Assembly (NCBI GenBank): GCA_965214975.1
Contig: OZ244055.1
Location: 744,001-808,000 of the forward strand
Direction of reading: 5' to 3'
Origin: JAJEBT01 sp965214975
Lineage (GTDB): Bacteria; Pseudomonadota; Alphaproteobacteria; MPNO01; UBA830
DNA length: 64,000 bases
Part shown: one piece after another, positions 40,287 through 48,493 of the stretch
Position numbering within the stretch: the first letter of the stretch is position 1
Layout: each line of letters starts with the position of its first letter
Notes under the pieces: generated by a model
What the model was told of the DNA's origin: nothing
Database searches by the model: none
Seen by the model: only the letters and a program-made list of their open reading frames with translations
Position numbers and translations under genes: made by a program

Positions 40287-41449
40287 AGCACGGCACGGAC
40301 CGCGTCCTCACGACGCATGTCGGGAGTCTTCCCCGTCCGCAGGCCCTGGTGGAGGCCGTTCTCGCCGAGGACCGCGGCGTGGCCATCGATCGCGAGGCCT
40401 ACGAAGCCGAGCTCCGGACCGCCGTCCTCGATGTCGTCGCGAGGCAGGCGGAAACCGGGATCGACGTCGTCGACGACGGCGAGTTCTCCAAGCGCGGCTT
40501 CAGCGTGTACGCCAACGAGCGGCTGTCCGGATACGAGGCGAGGCCCCGGGAAAAGGGCATCCCGTGGGGCGGCTCCCGCGAGGCGCTGGCCTTTCCGGAA
40601 TTCTACGGCGCCGCGCAGCCGCACGGGTCCGGCTCGGTCATGCGCGCCGACGAGATCGTCTGCGTCGGGCCCGTCCTCTACAAGGGAAGGGAGCTGCTCG
40701 AACGGGATCTCTCCAATCTCCGCGCCGCGGTCGACGCGTGCGGCGCCGAGGAGGCGTTCGTCCCCGCGATCTCTCCCGTGGACGTGGTCGGCAACCAGCG
40801 CAACGAGCATTACGCCTCGGACGAGGAGTTCCTGGAGGCCGTCGCCGCGGCCATGAACGAGGAATACTGCGCCATCGTCGACGCCGGCTTCGTCCTGCAG
40901 ATCGACGATCCGCATCTCGTGACCCATTACGTGAAGACGCCGGGTCTGGAGCTCGACGACTACAGGAAATGGGCGGGATCCCAGGTCGAGGCGATCAACC
41001 GCGCGCTCGAGGGCGTCCCCGAGGACCGCGTGCGCTACCACACCTGCTACGGGATCAACATGGGGCCGCGCGTCCACGAGGTGGAACTCGGCTGGGTTCT
41101 CGACATCGTGCTCGGGGTCAGGGCGGGAGCCTATTCCTTCGAGGCGGCGAATCCGCGCCACGAGCACGAGTGGCGCCTGTGGGAGGACACGCGGCTGCCC
41201 GAGGGCAAGATCCTCATCCCCGGCGTCATCACCCATTCCTCGGTGCTCGTCGAGCATCCCGATCTGGTCGCCGAGAGGATTCTCCGCTACGCGCGGCTGG
41301 TCGGCCGCGAGAACGTGATGGCCGGCGGAGACTGCGGTTTCGGAACCCAGGCCAGCCTGACACCCGAGGTGCATCCGTCCATCGTGTGGGCCAAGCTGGG
41401 CGCGCTCTGCGAGGGCGCCCGCATCGCCTCGGCCGAACTCTGGCGATAG
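40283..41449 (+). CDS. MetE-core (cobalamin-independent methionine synthase C-terminal-like) protein, copy 1
   Basis: This 388-residue protein corresponds to the C-terminal catalytic barrel of MetE without the N-terminal half. The start TTHVGSLPRPQALVEAVL is the MetE-barrel start. Zinc ligands are kept: His253 and Cys255 in YHTCYG, the glutamate in YSFEAANPRHE and Cys351 in GDCGFGTQ. GIDVVDDGEFSKRGFS lies near the start and LQIDDPHLV in the middle. Such short proteins can use methyl donors other than methyltetrahydropteroyl-triglutamate, or act on other thiols or aromatic methyl ethers. The actual substrate is unknown. It overlaps the ELM1 gene by ATGA. A second, distant copy is at 52947. Confidence 0.82.
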   Translation: MKHGTDRVLTTHVGSLPRPQALVEAVLAEDRGVAIDREAYEAELRTAVLDVVARQAETGIDVVDDGEFSKRGFSVYANERLSGYEARPREKGIPWGGSREALAFPEFYGAAQPHGSGSVMRADEIVCVGPVLYKGRELLERDLSNLRAAVDACGAEEAFVPAISPVDVVGNQRNEHYASDEEFLEAVAAAMNEEYCAIVDAGFVLQIDDPHLVTHYVKTPGLELDDYRKWAGSQVEAINRALEGVPEDRVRYHTCYGINMGPRVHEVELGWVLDIVLGVRAGAYSFEAANPRHEHEWRLWEDTRLPEGKILIPGVITHSSVLVEHPDLVAERILRYARLVGRENVMAGGDCGFGTQASLTPEVHPSIVWAKLGALCEGARIASAELWR

Positions 41450-41507
41450 CCGGAGGGACCGCCGCCGAAGCGGCGCCGCGGCGGAAACATCGGGAGGAGG
41501 CGGAAGC

Positions 41508-42260
41508 ATGGATCTCGGGCTGGAGGGCAGGACGGCCTGGGTGGCCGGGGCGACCGGCGCGATCGGACGGGCGGTCGCGCTCGGCCTCGCGCGCGAAGGC
41601 GCGGAAGTGGCGGTTTCGGCGAGGACCGGGACGGCGGTGGACGGCGTCGTCGCCGGGATCGGGCGGGCTGGCGGCAAGGCGCTGTCCGTCCCGCTCGACG
41701 TGACGGACAGGGACGCGGCGCGGACCGCGGCCGGAGAGATCGCCGACCGGACGGGCCGGCTCGACGTCCTCGTCGCCACCGTCGCGGTGCCGGCGTTCGG
41801 GTCTTTCCTCGAGATCGGCAGCGAGGTGTTCCGGGCGGCGTTCGAGGTGAAGTATCTGGGTTACGTCCATGTCATGCAGGCCGCGCTGCCGCACATGGAG
41901 GCGGCCGGCGGCGGCGCCGTGGTCGCCGTCACCGGAACCGGGGGCAAGCTGCCGATCGGCATCCACCTTCCCGGCGGCAGCGTCAACGCGGCGCTCAACC
42001 TGGTGCTCAAGGGGCTGTCGAACGAGTTCGGGCCCAGGGGAATCCGCGTCAACGCGGTGTCGCCGGGGCCGATCATGTCGGACCGTCAGCGGGAGATGGC
42101 AGCGGCCGGCATGGCCGACCCCGCCGCCGACGTTCCGCTGGGCCGGCTCGGCGAGGCCGAAGAGGTCGCCGACGCCGTGGCGTTTCTGGCGAGCGACCGG
42201 GCGGCCTACGTCACCGGGCAGGTGCTCTCGCTCGACGGAGGGGGGATCCGGGCCCTCTGA
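41508..42260 (+). CDS. SDR-fold protein lacking the YxxxK catalytic motif
   Basis: The 250-residue protein has a normal short-chain dehydrogenase Rossmann start (AWVAGATGAIGRAVALGLAREGA near 9-31), LDVTDRDAA, and the C-terminal VNAVSPGPIMSD and VTGQVLSLDGGG. At the active site, where SDRs read YxxxK followed by AAL, it reads GGSVNAALNLV, so Tyr is Gly and Lys is Asn. The serine strand also differs (VVAVTGTGGK). A classic hydride transfer is therefore unlikely unless other residues replace them. It may be a binding protein, or a reductase with a changed mechanism. It is 58 bases downstream of the MetE-core gene on the same strand. Confidence 0.82.
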   Translation: MDLGLEGRTAWVAGATGAIGRAVALGLAREGAEVAVSARTGTAVDGVVAGIGRAGGKALSVPLDVTDRDAARTAAGEIADRTGRLDVLVATVAVPAFGSFLEIGSEVFRAAFEVKYLGYVHVMQAALPHMEAAGGGAVVAVTGTGGKLPIGIHLPGGSVNAALNLVLKGLSNEFGPRGIRVNAVSPGPIMSDRQREMAAAGMADPAADVPLGRLGEAEEVADAVAFLASDRAAYVTGQVLSLDGGGIRAL

Positions 42261-42290
42261 ACGCGGGCGGCCGGCCGGCCGCCGCGCCGG

Positions 42291-43625
42291 TCACGGCTTG
42301 GCGAGGGAGCGGATCTCGGAGGACGCCGCGACGCGTCCCTCTCCGGAATAGCGTTCGTGATTGGTCTCGATGCGGTCGAGTCTGTAGAGGTAGTTGACCA
42401 TCATCCCCGCCGACTGCGCGATTCCGTTCCGCGAGGTGTCGGCGAGCCACCGCAGCCGTTCCACGCGCGCGCCGTTGGAAAGATGGAAATGGGCCACGGG
42501 GTCGTTCGCCCGCCCGTCGCCTCGCAGGCCGACGAGATAGCGGGCCGCCGCCCGCATGGCCGGAATCCTGGCCGCCTCGGCAAGGGCGGAGTCCCGCCAC
42601 CAGCCGTCGCGCTCGAGGCTCCCGCCCACGGCCGGGTCGGGATTCCGCTCGAGCCAGCGGCGGAATCCGGGGATCGGCGAGAGGGTGGCGAAGTGCCTCA
42701 CGTTGGGAAGCTCGGCACGCAGATGCTCCACCACGCGCTTGATCAGGAAGTCTCCGAGCGCGATGCCCGCGAGTCCGCGCTGGGTGTTGGAGATCGAGTA
42801 GAACACCGCGGTGTCGGCCCGCGAGGGGTCGCCCACCGGCTGGTCCCTGTCGAGCAGCGTCTGGACGTTGCCGGCAAGCCCGGTCACCAGCGCGACCTCG
42901 ACGAAGATCACCGGTTCGTCGGGCATGTTGGGGTGGAAGAAGGCGTAGCAGCGCCGGTCGGAATCGAGCCTGTCCTTCAGATCCTGCCAGTCCCGGATCT
43001 CGTGGACCGCCTCGTAGGCGATGAGCTTCTCCAGAAGCGCGGCCGGGGCGTTCCAGTCCATCCGGCGCAGCTCGAGAAACCCGACGTCGAACCAGTCCGC
43101 CAGCAGGCCCTTGAGGTTCCGCTCCAGGCCCGCGAGCGACGGCGCGCCGCCCGCGAAGCGCAGCAGGTCGGTGCGCAGGTCGACGAGAAACTTGACCCCG
43201 TTCTCCAGCGCGTTGAACTGGCGCAGCAGGCGGATGCGGGGAGGGGCCAGCGCGTCGCGAAGCGCCTCTTCGGCCGCCGTCCGCCCGTCCGCCGGGGCGT
43301 CGGCGACGGCCGCGAGCGCGGCGTCGAGCGCGTTTCCGTCACGGTCGAATTCCTCCGCGAGAATGCGGAGGAAGCGCTGCCGGCCGGTGTCGTCGAGCAG
43401 CAGGTAGGCCTGGCCGAGCTCGGCCGCCCGGGCGCGGGCCGACACCTCCCCGCCCTTCGCCGCGAGGCAGTCCGAGAGGCGGTTCCGCAGAACGTCGGCG
43501 TCGGACTTCGGGAGCTCCGGCCTGGGCTCGTAGGCGTCGCCGGAGATCAGCCCCAGCATGGCGGAGCGCAGGCCGGCCAGCGTGCGGTCGAACAGCGTCG
43601 GGGACGGGGGGCGGGTTTCGGTCAT
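42291..43625 (-). CDS. mcd: Malonyl-CoA decarboxylase
   Basis: The 444-residue protein decarboxylates malonyl-CoA to acetyl-CoA. It has the helical N-terminal domain (about 30-190) and the GNAT-like catalytic domain with AVFYSISNTQRGLAGIALGDFLIKRVVEHLR near 270-300, FATLSPIPGFRRWLE (catalytic serine) and VAHFHLSNGARVERLRWLAD (catalytic histidine) near 380-400. The MatA/MCD family is common in rhizobia and relatives, sometimes with matB and a dicarboxylate transporter matC. No matB is present, but a TRAP transporter lies 1.6 kb to the right. It converges with the SDR-like gene, 30 bases apart. Confidence 0.93.
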   Translation of the reverse strand: MTETRPPSPTLFDRTLAGLRSAMLGLISGDAYEPRPELPKSDADVLRNRLSDCLAAKGGEVSARARAAELGQAYLLLDDTGRQRFLRILAEEFDRDGNALDAALAAVADAPADGRTAAEEALRDALAPPRIRLLRQFNALENGVKFLVDLRTDLLRFAGGAPSLAGLERNLKGLLADWFDVGFLELRRMDWNAPAALLEKLIAYEAVHEIRDWQDLKDRLDSDRRCYAFFHPNMPDEPVIFVEVALVTGLAGNVQTLLDRDQPVGDPSRADTAVFYSISNTQRGLAGIALGDFLIKRVVEHLRAELPNVRHFATLSPIPGFRRWLERNPDPAVGGSLERDGWWRDSALAEAARIPAMRAAARYLVGLRGDGRANDPVAHFHLSNGARVERLRWLADTSRNGIAQSAGMMVNYLYRLDRIETNHERYSGEGRVAASSEIRSLAKP

Positions 43626-43989
43626 CGGGCATCCATGACCCGCTTTCCGTTCCCGGTCGGGCGGGTCGGCATCGTGGCATCGGCGGATCCGCGGCCATGG
43701 TAGCGGCCGGCGGGGATCGAGTCGAAGATCGCCGCCGGCAGCGGGTCCGCCGCGCGGCTTGCCGCGGCTTCCGGCCCGGCGGGGCGAGGGTCCGGACTCC
43801 CCGCCATTTGGAAAGCGGCTGGAACGCGCGCGGACACGCGCGATTCGCGGGGTGCACGAACCCCGTCGCGGGTTTCTCTCCCGACAGCGCCATGCATCCG
43901 GCGCTCCGCGTCGTCGTCAGGTTCGCCGGGTTTCCGGCACCGGCGCGAGCCGCCGCCGCTGCGGGTGTTCGCGCACGGGCGTCCGGGGA
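43626..43989. other. Intergenic region, 364 bp
   Basis: This lies between the phosphotransferase-like gene and the malonyl-CoA decarboxylase gene, both leftward. The decarboxylase promoter should be near the left end. No gene, repeat or clear hairpin was seen. Confidence 0.4.
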
Positions 43990-45057
43990 TCATCCGAAGT
44001 CGTCGAACCCCCGTCGGATGCGCTCGATGGTGGCCGGGGCGAAGTAGTCGTCGAAGCGGCGGCGGATCGCTTCCATGAGGCCGGCGCCCGGGCTCGCGGC
44101 GGATCCGGGCGCGTCGCCGGCCGACCGGACTTTCCATCGGGCGAACCACGTCATCGTCCTGAGCCAGGTCAGGCGCCGCATCGGGCCGATCCACGGGCGC
44201 ACGCGGTCGCCGAGACCGTCCGGCAGCGCCGCCAGGTAGGTCTCGTGAAACCGGGACGTTTCCTCGGCGGTCAGTGCCGCCGCCACATCGGCATCCCACA
44301 TGGTCGAGGTGTAGACGGTCGCATGAGCGAGGTCGATGGCCGGGGATCCGTAGACCATTTTCTCGAGGTCGACGAAGACCGCGGCGCCTTCGCGGCCGAC
44401 GAGGAAATTCCCCGGATGGGTGTCGGTGCCGGCGAGCGTGACGGGATGGGGGGAATCCGCCGGCGCGCCGGCGCGGGCGCGCGCGCGCCGGAACTCGTCC
44501 TCGATCTGGCGGCGGGACTCGGGATCGATGCCGGCCCTGTCGAGAAACGCGCTCCCGGCCGCGATCACCTCCAGCGTTGCGCCGACGGGATCGCCGTGGA
44601 ACAGGATGGGGGGGCGTTGCCGTTTCGCGGGCACCGGAAGGCGGTGGATCGCGGCCAGCGACCGCGCGATCGCGTGCAGGTCGCCCGGCATCCGCGGCGG
44701 CCGGCCGGCGATCCTCTCGACGACGAGCGCCCCCCAGGGAACGCCCGTCTGCGGCGGAACCGTGCCGTGCAGCGCCGGAACGGCGGCGCTTGGGGCCGCT
44801 CTGGCGAAGCAGGCGGCCTGGTAGCGGAGGTTGTCTTCCGGGAAGAACCCGTAGGCGCTCAGCCGCGGCACGCGGAGAAGCCTCCGGCCGCCGCGGATCC
44901 CGACATGCGCGTGGCTGAGGCCGCCGGTTTCCAGGGGAACCAGGTCGGCGGCCCCGATCTCGCCGAACCTTCCGGAGACCGCCGCGGCGAGCCGTTCCAG
45001 ATCGGCGCCGCCCGTGTTCCACGAAGGGCCGCCTTGCGAAGCCGGATTCCTGCTCAT
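43990..45057 (-). CDS. APH-type phosphotransferase family protein
   Basis: The 355-residue protein has the aminoglycoside-phosphotransferase/choline-kinase fold. The catalytic loop GTDTHPGNFLVGREG (His-x-x-x-Asn) near 213-227 is followed by the metal-binding AVFVDLEKMVYGSPAIDLAH near 229-248. An aspartate in the first loop is at the T-D-T-H position, matching the HxDxxxxN layout loosely. ELEV loop VPLETGGLSHAHVGI near the start replaces the ATP-binding strand. These kinases phosphorylate small alcohols or amines such as homoserine, choline or methylthioribose; it is not evidence of antibiotic resistance. Monocistronic, divergent from the TRAP operon. Confidence 0.8.
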   Translation of the reverse strand: MSRNPASQGGPSWNTGGADLERLAAAVSGRFGEIGAADLVPLETGGLSHAHVGIRGGRRLLRVPRLSAYGFFPEDNLRYQAACFARAAPSAAVPALHGTVPPQTGVPWGALVVERIAGRPPRMPGDLHAIARSLAAIHRLPVPAKRQRPPILFHGDPVGATLEVIAAGSAFLDRAGIDPESRRQIEDEFRRARARAGAPADSPHPVTLAGTDTHPGNFLVGREGAAVFVDLEKMVYGSPAIDLAHATVYTSTMWDADVAAALTAEETSRFHETYLAALPDGLGDRVRPWIGPMRRLTWLRTMTWFARWKVRSAGDAPGSAASPGAGLMEAIRRRFDDYFAPATIERIRRGFDDFG

Positions 45058-45226
45058 GTGACGACCGCTCCAGCCGGGCTTCCGGTTCGCCGGAGCGAAC
45101 GCCGCTCCCGGGGAGACGGTATCAGCGCGGCGGAATTCGGCAAGACGGTTTACGCGCCCGTTCCGATGGTGCTACCGTGCAAGGGGTTGTCCGAGGAATT
45201 CATGAAACGTGATGGGAGACATCGAA

Positions 45227-46315
45227 ATGAAACAGGCGCTGTTCAGAAAAGCCGCGCCGCTCGCGGCCGGAGCCGCCCTCGCGGCGTGTCTTGGCCTGCC
45301 GGGCGCCGCCGTTGCGCAGAAGACGATCAGCCTCACCGCCGTCGACGGATATCCGCCGAAGGCGCTGCAGGTGCGGACGTTTCTGAGCTACTTCATTCCG
45401 GAGGTGGACAAGCGGCTGGCGCAGTCGGGACAGTACAAGATCAACTGGAACAAGGCGTTCGCCGGCCAGATCGTCAAGGTCAGGCACGTCATGACGGGCA
45501 TGCAGAAAGGGCTGGGCGACATCGGGGTCGTCACCAGCGTGTTCCATCAGGACAAGGTGCCGATGCAGGCGGTTGCCTACGTCACGCCGTTCGTGACGAC
45601 GGATCCCGTGCTGCTCTCGCGCGCGGTCGACGATCTCGCCGAGAAGTTTCCCGCGATGAAGGAAGCCTGGAACAAGTACAACCAGGTTCTGCTGACCAGC
45701 TTTTCGGTCATCGATTCCTACCAGATGTTCTTTCGGGACAGGATCACCAGGCTCGACCAGTTCGACGGCCTGAAGATCGCCGGCGCCGGCATCAACATGC
45801 GCTACCTGACCGGCACCGGCGCGACGCCGGTGATCGGCTCCATGGTGCACTACTTCAACAAGTTCAAGACGGGGGTGATCGACGGCTCCATGCTCTGGAC
45901 CGACGCCGTGGTGGCCTTCAAGCTGGTCGAGGAGGCGAAGTTCATGCTCAAGGCCGACATCGGAGCCGTCAACTCCAAGGCCCTGACCATGAACCGCGAC
46001 GTCTACAAGCGCCTGCCGCGGGAAGTGCGGGAGGTTATCCACGCGGTGTCCGTCGACTACCGCGACCATACCGCCGGCCAGGCGCTGGCCGACGCCGGCA
46101 AGGCGTACCGCAACTTCGAGGGCAAGGGCGGCGAGATCGTCCAGATGGGCCAGGCCGCCCGCGAGCGCTGGGCCCGGGCGATGCCGAACATCGCCAAGGA
46201 ATGGGCCGCCCAGCTCGACGGCAAGGGCCTGCCGGGAAGCGGGCTCCTGCGCGGCTACATGGACAGGATGCGCGCGGCCAACCAGTCGATCATCCGCCAC
46301 TGGGACAAGGAGTAG
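45227..46315 (+). CDS. dctP: TRAP transporter periplasmic solute-binding protein (DctP), second system
   Basis: The 362-residue protein starts with MKQALFRKAAP and a Sec signal (LAAGAALAACLGLPGAAVAQK, cleavage likely after VAQ). The mature part has TISLTAVDGYPPKALQVRTFLSYF, then MTGMQKGLGDIGVVTSVFHQDK, FDGLKIAGAGINMRYLTGTGATPV near 175-200 and FNKFKTGVIDGSMLWTDA. This group differs from the first system's DctP and resembles TRAP proteins for larger or aromatic acids; the substrate is unknown. ATG 45227 is preceded by GGGAG at a spacing of eight bases, better than the upstream in-frame GTG 45209 or ATG 45212. A terminator-like hairpin follows the gene. Confidence 0.9.
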   Translation: MKQALFRKAAPLAAGAALAACLGLPGAAVAQKTISLTAVDGYPPKALQVRTFLSYFIPEVDKRLAQSGQYKINWNKAFAGQIVKVRHVMTGMQKGLGDIGVVTSVFHQDKVPMQAVAYVTPFVTTDPVLLSRAVDDLAEKFPAMKEAWNKYNQVLLTSFSVIDSYQMFFRDRITRLDQFDGLKIAGAGINMRYLTGTGATPVIGSMVHYFNKFKTGVIDGSMLWTDAVVAFKLVEEAKFMLKADIGAVNSKALTMNRDVYKRLPREVREVIHAVSVDYRDHTAGQALADAGKAYRNFEGKGGEIVQMGQAARERWARAMPNIAKEWAAQLDGKGLPGSGLLRGYMDRMRAANQSIIRHWDKE

Positions 46316-46338
46316 GGCGCTTGCCCGGGAACGGGCCG

Positions 46339-46380
46339 GACGGCGCGGCGCGGCGCGAAACCGCGCCGCGCCGTCTTTTC
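46339..46380 (+). terminator. Intrinsic terminator/attenuator between dctP and dctQ
   Basis: A perfect 15-bp stem (left arm 46339-46353, right arm 46361-46375) with a 7-base loop is followed immediately by TTTTC and the ATG at 46381. This is the strongest terminator in the window. It probably lets most transcripts stop after dctP so the binding protein is made in excess, with some read-through to the permease genes. Confidence 0.7.
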
Positions 46381-46872
46381 ATGTCCCTCGTCAGCGGCAT
46401 GAACGCCGCGGGATCCTGCTGGATCGTCGTGCTGATGGCGTTGATCAACGCCGAGGCGATCAGCCGTTCGGCGTTCAACGCGCCGATCATCGGGGTCATC
46501 GAGATGATCGAGATCTCGATCATCGGCATCGTGTTCCTGCAGCTGGCGGATTCGCTGCGCCGGGGCGTGCTCACGCGCTCCGACGGCCTGTTCAACCAGG
46601 TGATGCGCCGCAGGCCGTCGGCGGGGCGGGTCATGGCGATGACGACCCATTTCTTCGGGGCGGTCCTCATGGCCCTGATCATCTGGGGGAGCGTGCCCTT
46701 TTTCTTCGAGGCCTGGGAGAACGACTACTACATCGGCGTCGACGGGATGTTCACCGCGCCGGTCTGGCCCGTCGCGCTGATCATCGTCTTCGCGGTGGCC
46801 GTCACCATGATCCAGTTCCTCGTCATGCTGGCGGACAATCTCGGCGCCTTCGCCGGCCGGGAAGCGGACTGA
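46381..46872 (+). CDS. dctQ: TRAP transporter small permease (DctQ), second system
   Basis: The protein (163 residues from ATG 46381) has four helices: CWIVVLMALINAEAISRSAF, VIEMIEISIIGIVFLQLAD, the ALIIWGSVPFFFEAW segment and WPVALIIVFAVAVTMIQFLVML. It links the binding protein with the large permease. The start is uncertain. TTG 46321 has a good Shine-Dalgarno (AGGAG, seven bases away) but would place the terminator stem inside the coding sequence and add a charged 20-residue head. ATG 46381 fits the usual DctQ start but has no clear ribosome-binding site. The ATG is preferred because the terminator ends directly before it. Confidence 0.85.
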   Translation: MSLVSGMNAAGSCWIVVLMALINAEAISRSAFNAPIIGVIEMIEISIIGIVFLQLADSLRRGVLTRSDGLFNQVMRRRPSAGRVMAMTTHFFGAVLMALIIWGSVPFFFEAWENDYYIGVDGMFTAPVWPVALIIVFAVAVTMIQFLVMLADNLGAFAGREAD

Positions 46873-46878
46873 GCCGCC

Positions 46879-48189
46879 GTGGCCGGCGTCGAGGTGGGGA
46901 TCGCGTCGGTCCTCGTCATCCTGGTCCTGATCTACACCGGGATTCACGTCGCGGTCGCGCTCGGCCTCGTGTCGTTCGTGGGAGTCTGGATCTACCGGGA
47001 TTCGATCGATGTCGCGGTCAGCCTGCTGACCGCGGCGACCCACGACACCATCGCCCACGCGGTGTTCGCCAACATTCCGCTGTTCGCGCTCATGGGAATC
47101 GTCTCGAGCGAGATCGGTCTCGGGGGCGACGTCTACCGCATCGCCGACCAGATCTTCCGCCGGGTGCGGGGCGGCCTCGGCATGGCGACGGTCGCGGCCA
47201 ACGCGCTGTTCGCCTCGATCACGGGGTCGTCGATCGCGTCGGCTTCGGTTTTCACCCGCATCGCCGTCCCGGAGATGCGGCGCTTCGGCTACACGCGCCC
47301 GTTCTCGGTCGGGGTGGTCGCGGGCAGCTCGGTTCTCGGCATGCTGATCCCGCCGTCGGCGATGCTGATCATCTACGCGATCGTCGCGGAGCAGTCGGTG
47401 GGGCACATGTTCATCGCGGGGTTCATCCCGGGCGTTCTGCTGGCGGTGGCGTTCATTCTCGGGATCTTCGTGATGGCGCGCGTCGCGCCCGGCTTCGTCG
47501 GCGGCGAGGCGGTCGTGGAGTCGGAGGTTCCGGACCTCGGCGCCTTCGACATGATCAAGCTGCTCGCCCCGGTCGCGTTTCTCGTCGTTCTGGTTCTCGG
47601 GGGCATCTACACGGGATGGTTTTCCCCGGAGGAGGCGGGCGCGGCGGGCTCGGCCGGCGCCCTGGCGATCGGCGTGCTCAAGCGGCGGCTCACGTGGCGG
47701 GGTTTCTGGCGGATCCTGGTCGAGACCGGCCACATCACGGCATCCATCCTGTTCCTGATCATCGCCGCGTCCATGTACAGCCGGATGCTCGGAGTGGCGG
47801 CGTTGCCGACGCTGTTCAGCGACTGGCTGGAAAGCATGAATTTCGGCATGACCGAGCTGATGGTGATCTACGTCATCCTGATGATCCTGCTCGGCACGAT
47901 CATCGAGACCGCGTCGATCATCCTGATCGTGGTGCCGCTGTTTCTCAGTTCCGTCGAGGCGCTTGGCGGCAACATCGTCTGGTTCGGCATCGTCACCGTC
48001 ATCGGAGCCGAGATCGGGCTCCTGACGCCGCCGCTCGGCATTTCCTGCTTCACGATCAAGAGCACCATCCGCGATCCGACGATCACGCTCGCGCACATCT
48101 TCACGGGGGCTTTCCCGTTCGCGTTCGTGATGCTTCTGATCCTCATCCTGATCATCGCGTTCCCGTCGCTCAGTCTCTTCTTGCTCTGA
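46879..48189 (+). CDS. dctM: TRAP transporter large permease (DctM), second system
   Basis: The 436-residue membrane protein has about twelve helices and starts at GTG 46879, six bases after the dctQ stop. Family motifs are IPLFALMGIVSSEIG, ASITGSSIASASVFTRIAVPEM, VVAGSSVLGMLIPPSAMLIIYAIVAE and IGAEIGLLTPPLGISCFTIKS. It moves the organic acid across the inner membrane with a cation gradient. The serine/threonine-rich SITGSSIASAS region corresponds to the conserved ion-binding loop. The operon order dctP-dctQ-dctM is the same as in the first system at 25-28 kb, but sequence similarity between the two permeases is low. Confidence 0.95.
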   Translation: MAGVEVGIASVLVILVLIYTGIHVAVALGLVSFVGVWIYRDSIDVAVSLLTAATHDTIAHAVFANIPLFALMGIVSSEIGLGGDVYRIADQIFRRVRGGLGMATVAANALFASITGSSIASASVFTRIAVPEMRRFGYTRPFSVGVVAGSSVLGMLIPPSAMLIIYAIVAEQSVGHMFIAGFIPGVLLAVAFILGIFVMARVAPGFVGGEAVVESEVPDLGAFDMIKLLAPVAFLVVLVLGGIYTGWFSPEEAGAAGSAGALAIGVLKRRLTWRGFWRILVETGHITASILFLIIAASMYSRMLGVAALPTLFSDWLESMNFGMTELMVIYVILMILLGTIIETASIILIVVPLFLSSVEALGGNIVWFGIVTVIGAEIGLLTPPLGISCFTIKSTIRDPTITLAHIFTGAFPFAFVMLLILILIIAFPSLSLFLL

Positions 48190-48309
48190 CACGGCCCGGG
48201 AGGGCGCGCGGACCCGCGCGCGTCCCGTTCACCGGCAACGAGGCCGGGCGCGATCTCCGAACGGGCAGGCTGCATCGGAAGATTCCGGGAGGCTTCCGCT
48301 CGATGCAGG

Positions 48310-48493
48310 GCGCCCGCGACTTCGCCGGCCCGCGCTCCGTCATCGCCACCGCCCGAAAGCGGGACCGGACGCCCTCGAAACCCCGGCGTGTCCCGAGCCG
48401 CTGCAACCGATCCCGGAACCGCGCCTCCGGCGAGCCGCCGGCGCCGGCCCGCATCACCCGAGCCCCCGCCTCCCGACGCTTGGCGAAACCGGA
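48310..48493. repeat. Inverted repeat, left arm (184 bp), transposase 3'-end-like
   Basis: The reverse complement matches 50331-50515 with roughly 15 differences including one indel. In the rightward direction it encodes a piece like DFAGPRSVIATARKRDR, similar to the C-terminus of IS66-type transposases (pattern SLRSVIATARK), but with a frameshift in the middle. It also contains the last 40 bases of the glycosyltransferase gene. Confidence 0.75.

Noticed and set aside
43990..45057. Antibiotic resistance by an aminoglycoside phosphotransferase
   Set aside because: Only the general kinase fold is recognised; this group mostly acts on metabolic alcohols and amines, so resistance is not supported.
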